Of a stretch of DNA of 7,244 bases, positions 6,425-7,244 are shown in pieces (the stretch's first letter is position 1; the number at the start of each line of letters is the position of its first letter). The translations under genes and the position numbers were made by a program. A model generated the notes under the pieces. The model was given only the letters and a program-made list of their open reading frames with translations. It searched no databases and had not been told where the DNA came from. Source of the stretch: Chloroflexia bacterium (GTDB lineage Bacteria; Chloroflexota; Chloroflexia; Thermomicrobiales; CFX8); contig JACCZH010000349.1 in the NCBI GenBank assembly GCA_013696045.1, forward strand, positions 1-7,244, given 5' to 3'.

Positions 6425-6749
6425 TGACGCTGACACCCACCAGACACATCAGCGCCCCGATGATGTCCCAGCGATCAGGAATCCAATCATCAACTTGCCA
6501 ACCCCAGAGTAACGCCAGAACGACGAAGATCCCACCGTATGCCGCATAGACACGCCCGAACGACGCCTCCGGCTGGAAGGTTGGGACGACACCGTACATC
6601 ACCAGCACCACTGCACCGAACAAGCCGAACCAGATCGGGCGGTGTTCGCGCAACCACTGCCAGACCAGCCATCCGCCACCGATCTCGGCCAGCCCGGCCA
6701 CCACGAAGAGCGCCAGCGACCAGGCAACAACCACAAGTTTCTGGTCCAT
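6399..6749 (-). CDS. YnfA/UPF0060 family small membrane protein
   Basis: This 116-residue integral membrane protein has four predicted helices, at about 5-27, 38-56, 66-84 and 94-112. The signature FGRVYAAYGG (64-73) and the pattern AEIGG...WLW near the N-terminus identify the YnfA/UPF0060 family. The Glu in AEI (E22) sits where small multidrug exporters have their key acidic residue. The family is related to the drug/metabolite transporter superfamily, and E. coli YnfA has been linked to efflux of toxic cations; a drug-export role here is only inferred. Length is normal (E. coli about 108). The ATG at 6749 is preceded by GGAGAGGGGACTG, a good ribosome site. It lies 69 bases after the HAD gene on the same strand and may be co-transcribed or use its own weak promoter. 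Confidence 0.92.
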   Translation of the reverse strand: MDQKLVVVAWSLALFVVAGLAEIGGGWLVWQWLREHRPIWFGLFGAVVLVMYGVVPTFQPEASFGRVYAAYGGIFVVLALLWGWQVDDWIPDRWDIIGALMCLVGVSVIMWAPRSG

Positions 6750-6784
6750 CAGTCCCCTCTCCAGCGCACGAATCGGACAAGTCT

Positions 6785-6813
6785 ATCCTACGCCGGTCGA
6801 GCGTTCGTATGCA
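6785..6813 (-). promoter_or_regulatory. Weak candidate promoter of the YnfA-family gene
   Basis: On the minus strand TAGGAT (6790-6785) is a fair -10 box, and a poor -35-like TGCATA lies 17 bases upstream, within the 69-base gap after the HAD gene. The -35 matches the consensus at only three positions. Read-through from the HAD gene is equally possible. Confidence 0.25.
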
Positions 6814-6818
6814 CAGTT

Positions 6819-7244
6819 TCAGGAAGACGAGCTGAGATTGAACAAACGTGGCAGTGCCGCGACGCTCGGCAGGAGATACGTGTGGGGAGTCGTGCCGAGC
6901 GTTTCAATGGAATGCGCGCCACTCAAAACGCCGATCACCCAACCGGCCCGCGCATTGTTCGCCGCCCGGAGATCGAGCGGCGTGTCGCCCACGACGGCCA
7001 CTCGCGACACATCCTGCACGCCCAGATCAGTCATGGCTCGATAAATCAGGTACGGTGCCGGCCGGCCTTCCGGAGCATCGCTGCCGGACAGAACGCAGTC
7101 AAACAGCTCTCCCCAACCAAGCCGACCCACCAGCAGATCAACGAGTCCCCGGTCAAACCCGCTCGTCAACGCCAGCTTGATCCCAGCCCCCTTCAGCGCC
7201 ACCATCGCCACCTCAGCGCCCTCAATCTCCCGCACCTCGCCGGT
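6819..7244 (-). CDS. HAD-superfamily hydrolase, phosphonatase-like, 5' end outside window
   Basis: The frame stays open to the window edge (TGEVREIEGAEV...), so the protein begins further right; the GTG at 7235 is only an internal codon. The 141 visible residues cover the C-terminal two thirds. HAD motif II is the Thr/Ser in LALTSGFDRG. A motif III region with SGSDAPEGRPAPYLIYRA follows, then motif IV VAVVGDTPLDLRAANNA, whose Asp residues hold the magnesium. The GRPAPY segment and the closing GVLSGAHSIETLG...HTYLLPSVAALP resemble the phosphonatase-like (PhnX-related) branch. The nucleophile Asp and cap domain are outside the window. Phosphonoacetaldehyde hydrolysis or another small phosphate-ester activity is possible but unproven; no phosphonate genes are nearby. 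It lies upstream of the YnfA gene on the same strand. Confidence 0.88.
   Translation of the reverse strand, partial: TGEVREIEGAEVAMVALKGAGIKLALTSGFDRGLVDLLVGRLGWGELFDCVLSGSDAPEGRPAPYLIYRAMTDLGVQDVSRVAVVGDTPLDLRAANNARAGWVIGVLSGAHSIETLGTTPHTYLLPSVAALPRLFNLSSSS

Noticed and set aside
1..7244. Defence system, CRISPR array, toxin-antitoxin pair, prophage or transposase
   Set aside because: All recognisable genes are metabolic or transport types. No regularly spaced repeats, nuclease, toxin or recombinase motifs were seen on either strand.

Overview
The window is high-GC bacterial DNA, by eye around 60 percent GC with strong G/C preference at third codon positions. The best guess is a Chloroflexota bacterium of the Thermomicrobia type. 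That guess rests on the Tat-type lipoprotein signal of the binding protein (SRRNLL followed by LAAC), the style of the M24 protein, and GC-rich palindromic repeats in the gaps. No rRNA or other phylogenetic marker is present, so the assignment is inference only.

Layout from left to right. Positions 1-984 hold a metallo-beta-lactamase-fold hydrolase with a LACTB2-type winged-helix tail, flanked on both sides by copies of a short palindromic repeat in opposite orientation. Convergent to it on the minus strand is an M24 (creatinase/aminopeptidase P fold) protein, best started at a GTG at 2198. A 249-base divergent control region (2199-2447) separates it from a plus-strand peptide-type ABC importer: a family 5 substrate-binding lipoprotein, a structured 129-base gap, then DppB-like and DppC-like permeases joined by an ATGA overlap. 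A 136-base gap (6263-6398) follows, containing a start-less stretch with coding-like base composition. The right end is minus strand: a YnfA/UPF0060 small membrane protein, preceded upstream by the 3' part of a phosphonatase-like HAD hydrolase that runs off the window.

The likely functional unit is 1011-6262. The importer would bring in a peptide or similar amino compound, and the divergently transcribed M24 protein may act on it. The transporter has no ATPase genes here, so the ATP-binding subunits must be encoded elsewhere. The M24 protein has lost several canonical metal ligands and resembles creatinase at those positions, so the imported compound need not be a peptide. The outer genes (MBL hydrolase, YnfA, HAD) have no clear link to it.

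I see no CRISPR array, tRNA, rRNA, transposase or phage gene, and no clearly new multi-gene system. The most useful leads are the ligand-poor M24 protein beside the importer, the alternative-hairpin element between the binding protein and the permeases, and the inverted repeats around the MBL gene.
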